Source: M0027 sp021713415
GTDB taxonomy: Bacteria > Pseudomonadota > Gammaproteobacteria > Francisellales > Francisellaceae
Length of the DNA stretch: 40,841 bases
NCBI GenBank assembly: GCA_021713415.1
Contig: JAKJJQ010000028.1
Coordinates: 1 to 40,841 of the forward strand
Reading direction: 5' to 3'
Below, one piece after another: positions 7,823-15,720 of this stretch. The notes below the pieces were generated by a model. It was not told where the DNA came from. It was given only the letters and a program-made list of their open reading frames with translations, and made no database searches. The stretch's first letter is position 1; each line of letters starts with the position of its first letter. The translations under genes were made by a program, and so were the position numbers.

Positions 7823-10800
7823 TCAATCAGAAGATAATTCCATATCGATACCTAAGGCTCTGACTTCTTTCATTAATACATTGAAAGATTCAGGCACACC
7901 TGCATCAATATACTGATTACCATCAACAATATTTTTATACATACGTGTTCTACCTGTGACATCATCTGATTTAACCGTCAACATTTCACGTAATGTATAA
8001 GCTGCACCATAAGCTTCAAGTGCCCAAACCTCCATCTCACCAAAACGCTGACCACCAAACTGTGCTTTACCACCTAGTGGTTGTTGCGTTACCAGTGAGT
8101 AAGATCCAGTAGAACGTGCATGCATTTTATCATCAACCAAATGGTTAAGTTTTAGCATATACATATAGCCAACTGTCACTTTACGTTCAAATGGCTGCCC
8201 TGTTCTGCCATCATATAAGGTCATTTGTCCAGATTCTGGTAAATCACAGAATTGTAATAATGACTTAATATCAGCTTCTTTGGCACCATCAAATACTGGC
8301 GTTGCAATTGGTACACCCGTTTTAAGATTATGTGCAAGTTCAATGACTTCTTGATCATCTAGTTCATCTAAATTCTCTTTTTTATCACCAAACTTATTAT
8401 AAACTTCTTCAAGCAGTTTTCTTAGCTCTTTTGCTTTCACTTGCTTTTCAAGCATGGCATTAACTTTATCGCCTAAGCCTTTGGCAGCTAATCCCATATG
8501 AGTCTCTAATACCTGTCCAATATTCATACGTGAAGGTACACCTAGTGGATTCAGTACAATATCAACCGGTGTTCCGTCATTCAAATATGGCATATCTTCA
8601 ATTGGTAAAATACGTGAAACAACACCTTTGTTACCATGACGACCAGCCATTTTATCACCTGGTTGAATATGTCGTTTAACTGCTATATAAACTTTAACAA
8701 TTTTTAATACGCCTGGTGATAAATCATCGCCTTGAATTAACTTCTTACGCTTTTCATTGAACTTTTCATCATAAGCTTGACGTGCTTCATCCATTTGTTT
8801 TTTCGCAGCTAGTAAAGCATCGGCAATTGATTGTTCATCAACACGGATACCAAACCATTGATCTAATGGTGTCTCTTCTAAGTAGTCAGCTTTAATTTCT
8901 TGACCTTTCTTAAGTTTATTTGGCCCTGAAACTGCTTTTTTACCAACTAATAGCGCACCTAAACGCTGACGAACGACATTTTCAATAATGCGGTATTCAT
9001 CATTTAAATCTTGGCGAACACGCTCTAATGCTTCTTTCTCAATTGATTCTGCACGAGAATCCTTTTCAACACCATCACGGGTAAAGACTTGAACATCAAT
9101 GACGGTACCATGCATACCAGTAGGCATACGAAGTGAACTGTCTTTGACATCAGATGCCTTTTCACCAAAAATAGCACGCAATAATTTCTCTTCTGGTGTT
9201 AATTGTGTTTCAGCTTTAGGTGTTACTTTAGCAACTAAAATATCACCTGGCTTAATTTCAGCACCAATATGAACAATACCTGCCTCATCAAGCTTCGTTA
9301 ATGCACTTTCTGAAACATTAGGAATATCAGATGTAATCTCTTCTGGTCCTAATTTGGTATCACGCGCAATACAGGTTAACTCTTCAATATGAATTGATGT
9401 ATAACGATCTTCTTCTACGACACGCTCAGATAGTAAAATTGAATCCTCAAAATTAAATCCATTCCACGGCATAAAGGCAACCATTAAGTTCTGCCCTAAT
9501 GCCAACTCACCTTTATCTGTAGAAAAACCATCTGCTAAAATATCACCTTTAACAATGTAATCACCTGGCTTGACCAAAGGTCGTTGATTAATACAAGTGG
9601 TATGATTGGAACGTCTAAATTTCGTTAAACGGTAGATATCAACCCATGAATCACTACCAGCTGACTCTTTTTCATCGACTTTAATAACAATACGTCCACT
9701 GTCAACATCTTCTACAATTCCAGAACGTTGTGCAACAATACAGGCACCTGAGTCACGAGCAACAATACGTTCCATTCCTGTTCCAACTAACGGCTTATCT
9801 GCTTTTAGGGTTGGAACTGCTTGACGTTGCATGTTAGAACCCATTAAGGCACGGTTAGCATCATCATGCTCTAAGAAAGGAATTAATGCTGCAGCAGCAG
9901 AAACCATCTGTTTTGTTGAGACATCCATAAACTGAACTTGATCAGCTGTACTAAACATTGCCTCACCTTTAAATCGGCACTGAATCAACTCATCAGTCAA
10001 ACGGTTATCCTTATCTAGAGATGCCGATGCTTGCGCAATAACATATTTGCCTTCATCCATTGCAGATAAATAAGAAATTTCATCGGTTGCTTTACCATCA
10101 ACTACTTTACGATAAGGCGCTTCAAGGAAACCATAGGCATTGGTTCTAGCATAACAAGCCAATGAATTAATCAAACCAATATTTGGCCCTTCAGGTGTTT
10201 CAATTGGACACAAACGACCATAGTGTGTTGGATGCACATCACGTACTTCAAAGCCTGCACGATCACGTGACAAACCACCTGGACCTAATGCTGAAATACG
10301 ACGTTTATGTGTCACTTCTGATAATGGATTATTCTGATCCATAAACTGCGATAATTGACCTGAGCCAAAAAATTCGCGAATTGCTGCAGTAATTGGTTTA
10401 GCATTAACTAAATCTTGTGGCATTGCTGATTCACGATCAACCAATGACAAACGCTCTCTAACAGCACGCTCTACTCTAACTAAACCAATACGGAATTGAT
10501 TTTCAGTCATTTCACCAACGCCACGAACACGTCGGTTACCTAAGTTATCAATATCATCAACTTCACCTAAGCCATCACGAATACTGATTAGCTCACGAAT
10601 CACAGCAATGATATCTTCTTTCGTTAGCACTGAAGCGCCTGTTTCATCTTTATAACCCAGGCGTGAATTAAATTTCATACGACCAACCGGTGATAAATCA
10701 TAGCGATCTTCAGCAAAAAATAAGCTATCAAATAAACCTTGAGCAGACTCTGCTGTTGGCGGCTCACCCGGACGCATCACACGATAAATTTCAACCAAAG

Positions 10801-11905
10801 CATCCATTTGAGAATTTGCTACATCTAGCTTTAAAGTCTCAGAAATATAATTACCACGATTTAAATCATTGGCATAAATTGTTTGAAACTTAAATAAGTT
10901 TGCTTGAAATAATTTTTTCAGCGCTGGATCTGTAACTTCTTCATTGGCACTAACAATTAATTCACCTGTTTGTGGATCAGCCACATCTTGATAGAATGGT
11001 CTGCCAAGCACATAACTTAATGGCACTTCAACTGAAGTAATTTTAGCTTTCTGCATATCTTTAACAGTTTTTGCAGTTATTCGTTTACCTTGAGCAACAA
11101 TCAACTTACCATCTTTATCTTTAATTTCAAACTCAGCTGTCATGCCTTTTAAGGTAACTGGGTCAATTGACATGAATATTTTATTATTTTTTACTTCAAA
11201 ATCAATTGGATCAAAAAATTCAGCCAAAATTTCCTGATTACTATAGCCTAATGCTTTTAATACAATTGTAACTGGAAGTTTACGACGTCTGTCAATTCTA
11301 GCATAAACATTGTCTTTTGGATCAAATTCAAAATCAAGCCATGAACCACGGTAAGGAATAATACGCGCTGAATATAATATTTTACCAGCAGAGTGCGTCT
11401 TTCCACGATCATGATCAAAGAAGACACCTGGGGAACGATGAAGTTGAGATACAACAACACGCTCAGTACCATTGATAACAAATGTACCATTGTCAGTCAT
11501 TAATGGGATTTCACCCATATAAACTTCCTGCTCTCTAACATCTTTAACCACTTTTTCATCAGCGGAAGCTTCTTTATCATAAATCACCAAACGAAGCTTA
11601 ACTCTTAATGGCGCTGAATAAGTAAGCCCTCGAATTCTACATTCATTTTCATCAAAAACAACTGGACCAAAACGATAATTAACATAGTGTAGCTCAGTAT
11701 AACCTGATACACTCGTAACTGGAAAAACCGAACGAAAAGCTGCTTCTAAACCAATATCTTGGCGATCATCTGGTTTGTGGTCTCTTTGTAGAAAGTCTTT
11801 ATATGAGTCGACTTGAATGGACAACAAATATGGGACATCCAAAATTTGCGGTAATTTACCAAATTCTTTGCGTATACGTGTTTTCTCGGCATATGAGTAA
11901 GGCAT
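7823..11905 (-). CDS. rpoB: RNA polymerase subunit beta RpoB
   Basis: The beta subunit has 1,360 residues (E. coli 1,342). GAGG lies 8 bases before the ATG. All family blocks are present: the lobes, the rifampicin pocket (residues about 514-540), GLINSLACYART, the lysines and RHGNKG motif of the active centre, and the C-terminal clamp region. Rifampicin-contact residues equivalent to E. coli D516, H526 and S531 are unchanged (D523, H533, S538). The position equivalent to E. coli S509 is Gly (G516). The gene is separated from rplL by 163 bases that hold an attenuator-like hairpin, which in this operon type sets the polymerase-to-ribosomal-protein ratio. Confidence 0.99.
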   Translation of the reverse strand: MPYSYAEKTRIRKEFGKLPQILDVPYLLSIQVDSYKDFLQRDHKPDDRQDIGLEAAFRSVFPVTSVSGYTELHYVNYRFGPVVFDENECRIRGLTYSAPLRVKLRLVIYDKEASADEKVVKDVREQEVYMGEIPLMTDNGTFVINGTERVVVSQLHRSPGVFFDHDRGKTHSAGKILYSARIIPYRGSWLDFEFDPKDNVYARIDRRRKLPVTIVLKALGYSNQEILAEFFDPIDFEVKNNKIFMSIDPVTLKGMTAEFEIKDKDGKLIVAQGKRITAKTVKDMQKAKITSVEVPLSYVLGRPFYQDVADPQTGELIVSANEEVTDPALKKLFQANLFKFQTIYANDLNRGNYISETLKLDVANSQMDALVEIYRVMRPGEPPTAESAQGLFDSLFFAEDRYDLSPVGRMKFNSRLGYKDETGASVLTKEDIIAVIRELISIRDGLGEVDDIDNLGNRRVRGVGEMTENQFRIGLVRVERAVRERLSLVDRESAMPQDLVNAKPITAAIREFFGSGQLSQFMDQNNPLSEVTHKRRISALGPGGLSRDRAGFEVRDVHPTHYGRLCPIETPEGPNIGLINSLACYARTNAYGFLEAPYRKVVDGKATDEISYLSAMDEGKYVIAQASASLDKDNRLTDELIQCRFKGEAMFSTADQVQFMDVSTKQMVSAAAALIPFLEHDDANRALMGSNMQRQAVPTLKADKPLVGTGMERIVARDSGACIVAQRSGIVEDVDSGRIVIKVDEKESAGSDSWVDIYRLTKFRRSNHTTCINQRPLVKPGDYIVKGDILADGFSTDKGELALGQNLMVAFMPWNGFNFEDSILLSERVVEEDRYTSIHIEELTCIARDTKLGPEEITSDIPNVSESALTKLDEAGIVHIGAEIKPGDILVAKVTPKAETQLTPEEKLLRAIFGEKASDVKDSSLRMPTGMHGTVIDVQVFTRDGVEKDSRAESIEKEALERVRQDLNDEYRIIENVVRQRLGALLVGKKAVSGPNKLKKGQEIKADYLEETPLDQWFGIRVDEQSIADALLAAKKQMDEARQAYDEKFNEKRKKLIQGDDLSPGVLKIVKVYIAVKRHIQPGDKMAGRHGNKGVVSRILPIEDMPYLNDGTPVDIVLNPLGVPSRMNIGQVLETHMGLAAKGLGDKVNAMLEKQVKAKELRKLLEEVYNKFGDKKENLDELDDQEVIELAHNLKTGVPIATPVFDGAKEADIKSLLQFCDLPESGQMTLYDGRTGQPFERKVTVGYMYMLKLNHLVDDKMHARSTGSYSLVTQQPLGGKAQFGGQRFGEMEVWALEAYGAAYTLREMLTVKSDDVTGRTRMYKNIVDGNQYIDAGVPESFNVLMKEVRALGIDMELSSD

Positions 11906-11991
11906 TGGATATTCCTCTAAATTGAGTTTGCTCTCTTTTAAATAAAAACTGTTTACCCAACAATTAAAGCCATAGGGAAAATTTCAGTTTA

Positions 11992-12011
11992 CTGCTTATC
12001 TTATATAGCAG
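11992..12011 (-). other. Second small hairpin before rpoB
   Basis: CTGCT (11992-11996) and AGCAG (12007-12011) form a 5-bp stem with a 10-base loop, immediately downstream (minus sense) of the attenuator-like hairpin at 12012-12044. It could be part of the same read-through or RNA-processing element. Confidence 0.4.
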
Positions 12012-12044
12012 AAAAGGCTCATGGTGCATAGACCATCAGCCTTT
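12012..12044 (-). terminator. Attenuator-like hairpin between rplL and rpoB
   Basis: On the minus strand AAAGGCT-G-ATGGT pairs with ACCAT-G-AGCCTTT (12 bp with one internal G-G mismatch, 6-base loop) and ends in only four T. A strong stem with a short T-run suits partial termination. In E. coli the rplL-rpoB gap contains a known partial terminator and an RNase III site; this element sits at the same place. Confidence 0.7.
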
Positions 12045-12068
12045 AAAGTTATCATGTCAAACTTAAAA

Positions 12069-12443
12069 TTACTTAAGTTCAACCGTAGCGCCAGCTTCCT
12101 CAAGAGACTTCTTAAGCTCTTCAGCTTCTTCTTTACTGACTGCTTCTTTAATCGTTGTTGGTGCACCATCAACAGCATCTTTAGCTTCTTTTAGGCCAAG
12201 ACCAGTTGCTGCACGAACTGCTTTAATGACGTTTACTTTTTTATCGCCAACAGTTTTCAATACAACGTCAAATTCAGTTTTCTCTTCAGCTTGTGCTGCA
12301 TCACCTGCTACAGGACCAGCAACTGCAACAGCCGCTTGCGCTGAAACACCGAATTTTTCTTCCATCATTTTAACTAGATCACATACATCCATAACACTCA
12401 TTTCAGAAACGGCATCTAGGATCTGTTCTTTAGTAATAGACAT
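12069..12443 (-). CDS. rplL: 50S ribosomal protein L7/L12
   Basis: This is the acidic stalk protein of 124 residues that recruits translation factors. The N-terminal dimerisation helices (SITKEQILDAVSEMSVMDVC) are followed by an Ala/Gly hinge near residues 36-52 and the C-terminal factor-binding domain (EKTEFDVVL, then KVNVIKAVRAATGLGLKEAK). GGAG precedes the ATG by 8 bases. It is co-transcribed with rplJ, whose product anchors L12 dimers, 66 bases upstream. Confidence 0.98.
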   Translation of the reverse strand: MSITKEQILDAVSEMSVMDVCDLVKMMEEKFGVSAQAAVAVAGPVAGDAAQAEEKTEFDVVLKTVGDKKVNVIKAVRAATGLGLKEAKDAVDGAPTTIKEAVSKEEAEELKKSLEEAGATVELK

Positions 12444-12469
12444 TTTATTTTCTCCTAACTAACATGGAT

Positions 12470-12485
12470 CGTTAAACATTTAACG
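12470..12485. repeat. Perfect inverted repeat in the rplJ-rplL gap
   Basis: CGTTAAA-CA-TTTAACG is a perfect 7+7 palindrome with a 2-base centre between the rplJ stop and the rplL Shine-Dalgarno. As RNA it would form a very tight, AU-rich hairpin. It may modulate rplL translation relative to rplJ, where four to six times more protein is needed; this role is inferred. Confidence 0.45.
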
Positions 12486-12509
12486 TTTGTTTTTGTTTAT
12501 CTTTAGTCT

Positions 12510-13034
12510 TTATGCAGCTTGCTTCTTATCGCCAACTTGCGCCATTACACGAACCATCTGTGCAGTTGGTTCATTTAATGTACGAACGAATTGCGTTACA
12601 GGTGCTAGCATCACACGAGCTAAACTTGCAAGCGCTTCTTCACGTGTTGGTAATTTAGCAAAGGCTTCAAGTTTCTCATCAGAGAAGATCTCACCACCCA
12701 TTGCCAAACCTTTAACTTCTAACTTTTTATTGTCTTTAATAAAATCACGCATTAAACGAGCAGCAGCACCAGGTTCTTCCATAGAGAACGCCAACACCAT
12801 TGGCCCTTTTAATGTTTCAGTCATACAAGCAAACTCTGTGCCCTCTACAGCACGTTTAGCTAGCGTATTTTTGACAACTTTCAGATAAACATTATTTTGG
12901 CGCGCTTGAGCACGCAAATTATTCATCTGAGTTACAGTTAGACCACGATAATCAGCAACAGCCGCAGACAAAGCAGTCGAAGCGATTTGGGCAACTTCAG
13001 TTACAATCGCTTTTTTATCTTCTAGTCTTAACAT
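12510..13034 (-). CDS. rplJ: 50S ribosomal protein L10
   Basis: L10 is the stalk base that binds 23S rRNA and carries L12 dimers. I start it at ATG 13034 (174 residues, MLRLEDKKAIVTEV, like E. coli MALNLQDKQAIVAEV). A longer in-frame reading from TTG 13046 is open, but its second codon GAG is part of the Shine-Dalgarno GGAGAAG that serves the ATG 7 bases on. Family blocks are ADYRGLTVTQMNNLRAQAR, the VVKNTLAKRA segment and the C-terminal helix for L12. The 238-base leader carries an L10-type regulatory structure (13139-13234), consistent with autogenous control by L10-L12. Confidence 0.97.
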   Translation of the reverse strand: MLRLEDKKAIVTEVAQIASTALSAAVADYRGLTVTQMNNLRAQARQNNVYLKVVKNTLAKRAVEGTEFACMTETLKGPMVLAFSMEEPGAAARLMRDFIKDNKKLEVKGLAMGGEIFSDEKLEAFAKLPTREEALASLARVMLAPVTQFVRTLNEPTAQMVRVMAQVGDKKQAA

Positions 13035-13138
13035 TGACTTCTCCAACTTTTGTCTACGTCTTGCTTTTATGGGTTTAACGATGTTATCGGATTGATTGAA
13101 AAGTTAAATTTCTCTCCAATTTAGGCCAACCATCGTCT

Positions 13139-13234
13139 GCGTAGGCTATAAAACACGTTTATTTTACGATTAAGCTCTAAAAATCTAGAGCGCCTACGGT
13201 CTTTGACACCACAAGCTTTTAGTTATAAAAGCTT
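13139..13234 (-). promoter_or_regulatory. L10(L12) autoregulatory leader of rplJ
   Basis: In minus-strand RNA a long-range stem pairs CGTAGGC (13198-13192) with GCCTACG (13145-13139 region) around an inner hairpin GCTCTA/TAGAGC (13191-13186 with 13179-13174). Just upstream is a second hairpin (AAGCTTTTA with TAAAAGCTT class, 13213-13234) after GGGCC. The CGTAGGCGC/GCCTACG stem and the position before rplJ match the known L10 leader of gammaproteobacteria, to which the L10-L12 complex binds to repress its own operon. Exact boundaries are approximate. Confidence 0.7.
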
Positions 13235-13272
13235 TCAGGCCCAAAGAATTTTTTTTCACAAAGGCAGGTAGT

Positions 13273-13968
13273 TTACACGGTTATTGTACTTAAGTCCAGC
13301 GCCAATCCTGGCCCCATCGTACTTGAAATACTTACCTTCTTTAAATAAACACCTTTAGCAGCTGTTGGCTTAGCTTTTTTAAGATCACTCAACAATGCTT
13401 CAAGGTTTTCTTTTAAGTGATTTTCATCAAAATCAATTTTTCCAATCGATGTATGAACAATACCAGCTTTATCAACACGATAACGAACCTGGCCCGCTTT
13501 CGCATTAGTCACTGCTGTAGCAACATCAGGTGTAACCGTTCCAACTTTTGGGTTTGGCATAAGACCTTTAGGACCTAGAATCTGACCTAATTGACCAACC
13601 ACACGCATTGCATCTGGTGAGGCAATAACAACATCAAAGTTAAGGTTTCCTTTTTTAACTTCATCAGCTAAATCATCCATACCGACAATATCGGCACCTG
13701 CTTCTTTTGCTTTATCTGCATTTTCACCTTGTGTAAATACAGCAACACGCACAGTTTTACCTGTACCATGTGGTAATACAGAAGCACCACGAACAACCTG
13801 ATCTGACTTACGAGGATCAACACCTAGATTAACTGCAACATCAACTGACTCATTAAATTTTACTTTAGAAGTCTCTTTTAGTAACTTAATACTTTCAATA
13901 AAGTCATACTGTCGAGTTGATTGCACTTTTTCGCGAATCATCTTAAGACGCTTTGATAACTTAGCCAT
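13273..13968 (-). CDS. rplA: 50S ribosomal protein L1
   Basis: L1 has 231 residues and forms the mobile L1 stalk on 23S rRNA. Signature blocks are FNESVDVAVNLGVDPRKSDQ, the GPKGLMPNPKVGTVT loop and the C-terminal SSTMGPGLALD. GGAGGG lies upstream and the ATG overlaps the rplK stop by one base (TAATG at 13968), so the pair is translationally coupled. In E. coli L1 represses the L11-L1 operon; a hairpin resembling its mRNA site lies before rplK here. Confidence 0.98.
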   Translation of the reverse strand: MAKLSKRLKMIREKVQSTRQYDFIESIKLLKETSKVKFNESVDVAVNLGVDPRKSDQVVRGASVLPHGTGKTVRVAVFTQGENADKAKEAGADIVGMDDLADEVKKGNLNFDVVIASPDAMRVVGQLGQILGPKGLMPNPKVGTVTPDVATAVTNAKAGQVRYRVDKAGIVHTSIGKIDFDENHLKENLEALLSDLKKAKPTAAKGVYLKKVSISSTMGPGLALDLSTITV

Positions 13969-14402
13969 TACTCAACACCCTCCGTTACGATTCCCATACT
14001 ACGAGCAGTACCGGCGATTGTTCTAACAGCCGCATCCATATCAGAAGCTGTTAAATCAGGCATTTTAACCGTAGCAATTTCTTCTAACTGCGCACGAGTT
14101 ACTTTACCATTGGTTTCTTTTGATGGGTTAGATACACCTTTTTTCACCTTAGCTGCTTTCAATAATAAGAAAGATGCTGGCGGCGTTTTCATGATAAAAG
14201 TAAAACTACGATCACTATAAACCGTAATAACAACAGGCACAGGAGATCCTGGACCCATACTTTGAGACTGCGCATTAAATGCTTTACAGAACTCCATAAT
14301 ATTAACACCATGCTGACCTAATGCCGGACCAATTGGCGGCGATGGATTAGCTTGGCCTGCTCTTACCTGCAATTTAATATATGCAGCAACTTTTTTAGCC
14401 AT
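13968..14402 (-). CDS. rplK: 50S ribosomal protein L11
   Basis: L11 sits in the GTPase-associated centre. The start is ATG 14402 (144 residues, MAKKVAAYIKLQV). An upstream in-frame GTG at 14411 is rejected because it overlaps the Shine-Dalgarno GGAGTG that serves the ATG. The N-terminal proline-rich switch region (NPSPPIGPALGQHGVNIMEF) and the C-terminal rRNA-binding domain (GVSNPSKETNGKVT, EIATVKMPDLT) are intact. It is followed by rplA with a one-base overlap. Confidence 0.97.
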   Translation of the reverse strand: MAKKVAAYIKLQVRAGQANPSPPIGPALGQHGVNIMEFCKAFNAQSQSMGPGSPVPVVITVYSDRSFTFIMKTPPASFLLLKAAKVKKGVSNPSKETNGKVTRAQLEEIATVKMPDLTASDMDAAVRTIAGTARSMGIVTEGVE

Positions 14403-14428
14403 TTTTATCACTCCTATTTTAAAGGTTT

Positions 14429-14456
14429 GGGTATAACGCCTATGGCGAGGCTCCCC
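14429..14456 (-). promoter_or_regulatory. Possible L1-binding hairpin in the rplK leader
   Basis: Minus-strand RNA: a GGGG segment, then a GCCT/AGGC stem with a 6-base loop, then an asymmetric internal stretch GTTATA and CCC closing the outer stem. It lies 27 bases before the rplK ATG. L1-repressed operons carry a two-helix site with an asymmetric internal loop at this place. The arrangement fits, but the internal-loop sequence is only a partial match to the usual motif. Confidence 0.45.
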
Positions 14457-14485
14457 TTTTATTTACTTAATATAATAAATTTATA

Positions 14486-15031
14486 CTAAGTCTCTTTTTC
14501 AACTTGAGAAAACTCAAGCTCAACTGGTGTTGAGCGACCAAAAATAGAAACAGCCACTTGTAGGCGACTTTTCTCATAGTTAACTTCCTCAACAACACCT
14601 GTAAAATCAGCAAACGGACCTTCAAGAACACGAACCACTTCACCTGCCTGAAAAACAGTTCTAGGTTTTGGCTTACCTTCCTCTTTACTGCTTTCTTCAA
14701 CAGCATTTAGAATTGCCTCTGCTTCTCTGTCCGAAATTGGCGCAGGCTTATCACTTTTTCCACCAATAAAACCACTAACTCTTGGCACACGACGCACTAA
14801 CTGCCAAGTCTGTTCGTTCATTTCCATCTGGATTAATACATAGCCTGGAAAAAACTTACGTTCACTTTTGCGTTTTTGACCCTGCTTCATTTCAACGACT
14901 TCCTCAGTAGGCACTAAAATCTGCCCAAAAAAGTCCTCAAGAGCCGCTAGTTTAATTTGTTCTTCTAGCTGAAGTTTAACGCGTTTTTCATAACCTGAGT
15001 AAGCTTGAATCACATACCATTTAAACGCCAT
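14486..15031 (-). CDS. nusG: Transcription termination/antitermination protein NusG
   Basis: NusG has 181 residues, the E. coli length. It binds the RNA polymerase clamp through the NGN domain (WYVIQAYSGYEKRVK, then FFPGYVLIQMEMNEQTW and VSGFIGG) and couples to Rho or ribosomal S10 through the C-terminal KOW domain (GEVVRVLEGPFADFTGVVEE, then FGRSTPVELEFSQVEK). It follows secE after 32 bases in the usual secE-nusG operon. Confidence 0.98.
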   Translation of the reverse strand: MAFKWYVIQAYSGYEKRVKLQLEEQIKLAALEDFFGQILVPTEEVVEMKQGQKRKSERKFFPGYVLIQMEMNEQTWQLVRRVPRVSGFIGGKSDKPAPISDREAEAILNAVEESSKEEGKPKPRTVFQAGEVVRVLEGPFADFTGVVEEVNYEKSRLQVAVSIFGRSTPVELEFSQVEKET

Positions 15032-15063
15032 CTTTATTCCACTTATTTATAAAGTTAAACCTA

Positions 15064-15519
15064 CTATATTGCAATAACCATTCTGACAATGTATAAAAAC
15101 AAACTGTCAAACAACCACATAATCAATGCAGCCACTAAAACCACACCAATGATTAATACCGTTGTTTGCACCGTCTCTTGGCGTGTTGGCCACACCACTC
15201 GACGCATTTCACCTCTTGCAGAACGAATAAAACCCCAAGCTGATTTCCCTTGGCGAGTTAATAGCGATATTGCCATTAAAATAATCACCAAAACAATAAA
15301 GCCTGCAATTCTAATTGGCATTGCAATTGCTTCAGCATAAATTGAATTAGCAACAATACTAATTGCCAATAAAAATACAATACCGATCCAAATAAGACCA
15401 TCTTTACCTTTTAAAGCAGCATTATTTTCAGAACCACGCTCAACTACTGGCGCATGCTGATGATTTTTATTCAATAATTTTGCTTTACTATGCTTAGAAT
15501 CAACTTGCTTATCAGACAC
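15064..15519 (-). CDS. secE: Preprotein translocase subunit SecE
   Basis: SecE is the small essential subunit of SecYEG. I place the start at GTG 15519 (151 residues, reads M-SDKQVDSKHSK), 8 bases after AGGTGG. A longer in-frame reading from 15588 is not credible, because the promoter at 15567-15595 lies inside it. Three transmembrane helices fit the gamma-type SecE (about residues 45-62, 68-88 and 124-146). The conserved amphipathic segment ARGEMRRVVWPTRQETVQTT lies before the last helix. The N-terminal extension is hydrophilic and Lys/His/Ser-rich. Confidence 0.93.
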   Translation of the reverse strand: MSDKQVDSKHSKAKLLNKNHQHAPVVERGSENNAALKGKDGLIWIGIVFLLAISIVANSIYAEAIAMPIRIAGFIVLVIILMAISLLTRQGKSAWGFIRSARGEMRRVVWPTRQETVQTTVLIIGVVLVAALIMWLFDSLFLYIVRMVIAI

Positions 15520-15552
15520 AGTCGAAGCCACCTTTCTTACTAATATACATAC

Positions 15553-15592
15553 AAAAACGGTGCGCCATCTTAACATAGATTCACGCACCGTT
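15553..15592 (-). terminator. Terminator after tuf-tRNA-Trp
   Basis: On the minus strand a perfect 9-bp stem (AACGGTGCG with CGCACCGTT; arms 15592-15584 and 15564-15556) has a 19-base loop and continues into a run of five T counted with the stem end (15557-15553). It follows tRNA-Trp by about 20 bases and would end the tRNA-tuf transcript. The loop contains the secE -10 box. Confidence 0.7.
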
Positions 15593-15595
15593 CAA
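15567..15595 (-). promoter_or_regulatory. secE-nusG promoter embedded in the terminator
   Basis: Minus strand: TTGAAC (15595-15590), a 17-base spacer, TAAGAT (15572-15567). The start would fall near 15560, about 40 bases before the secE GTG. The -35 overlaps the ascending stem arm and the -10 lies in the loop of the terminator at 15553-15592. Confidence 0.65.
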
Positions 15596-15609
15596 GCGTT
15601 TATTTTATA

Positions 15610-15685
<76 letters not shown>

Positions 15686-15720
15686 ATAAAATATTATTAC
15701 ATTAAAAATTAAGTATTTTA

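Noticed and set aside
13047..13272. Separate terminator between rplA and rplJ
   Set aside because: The A-rich/T-rich stretch near 13250 has no stable GC stem before a T-run; the structures present fit the L10 leader instead.
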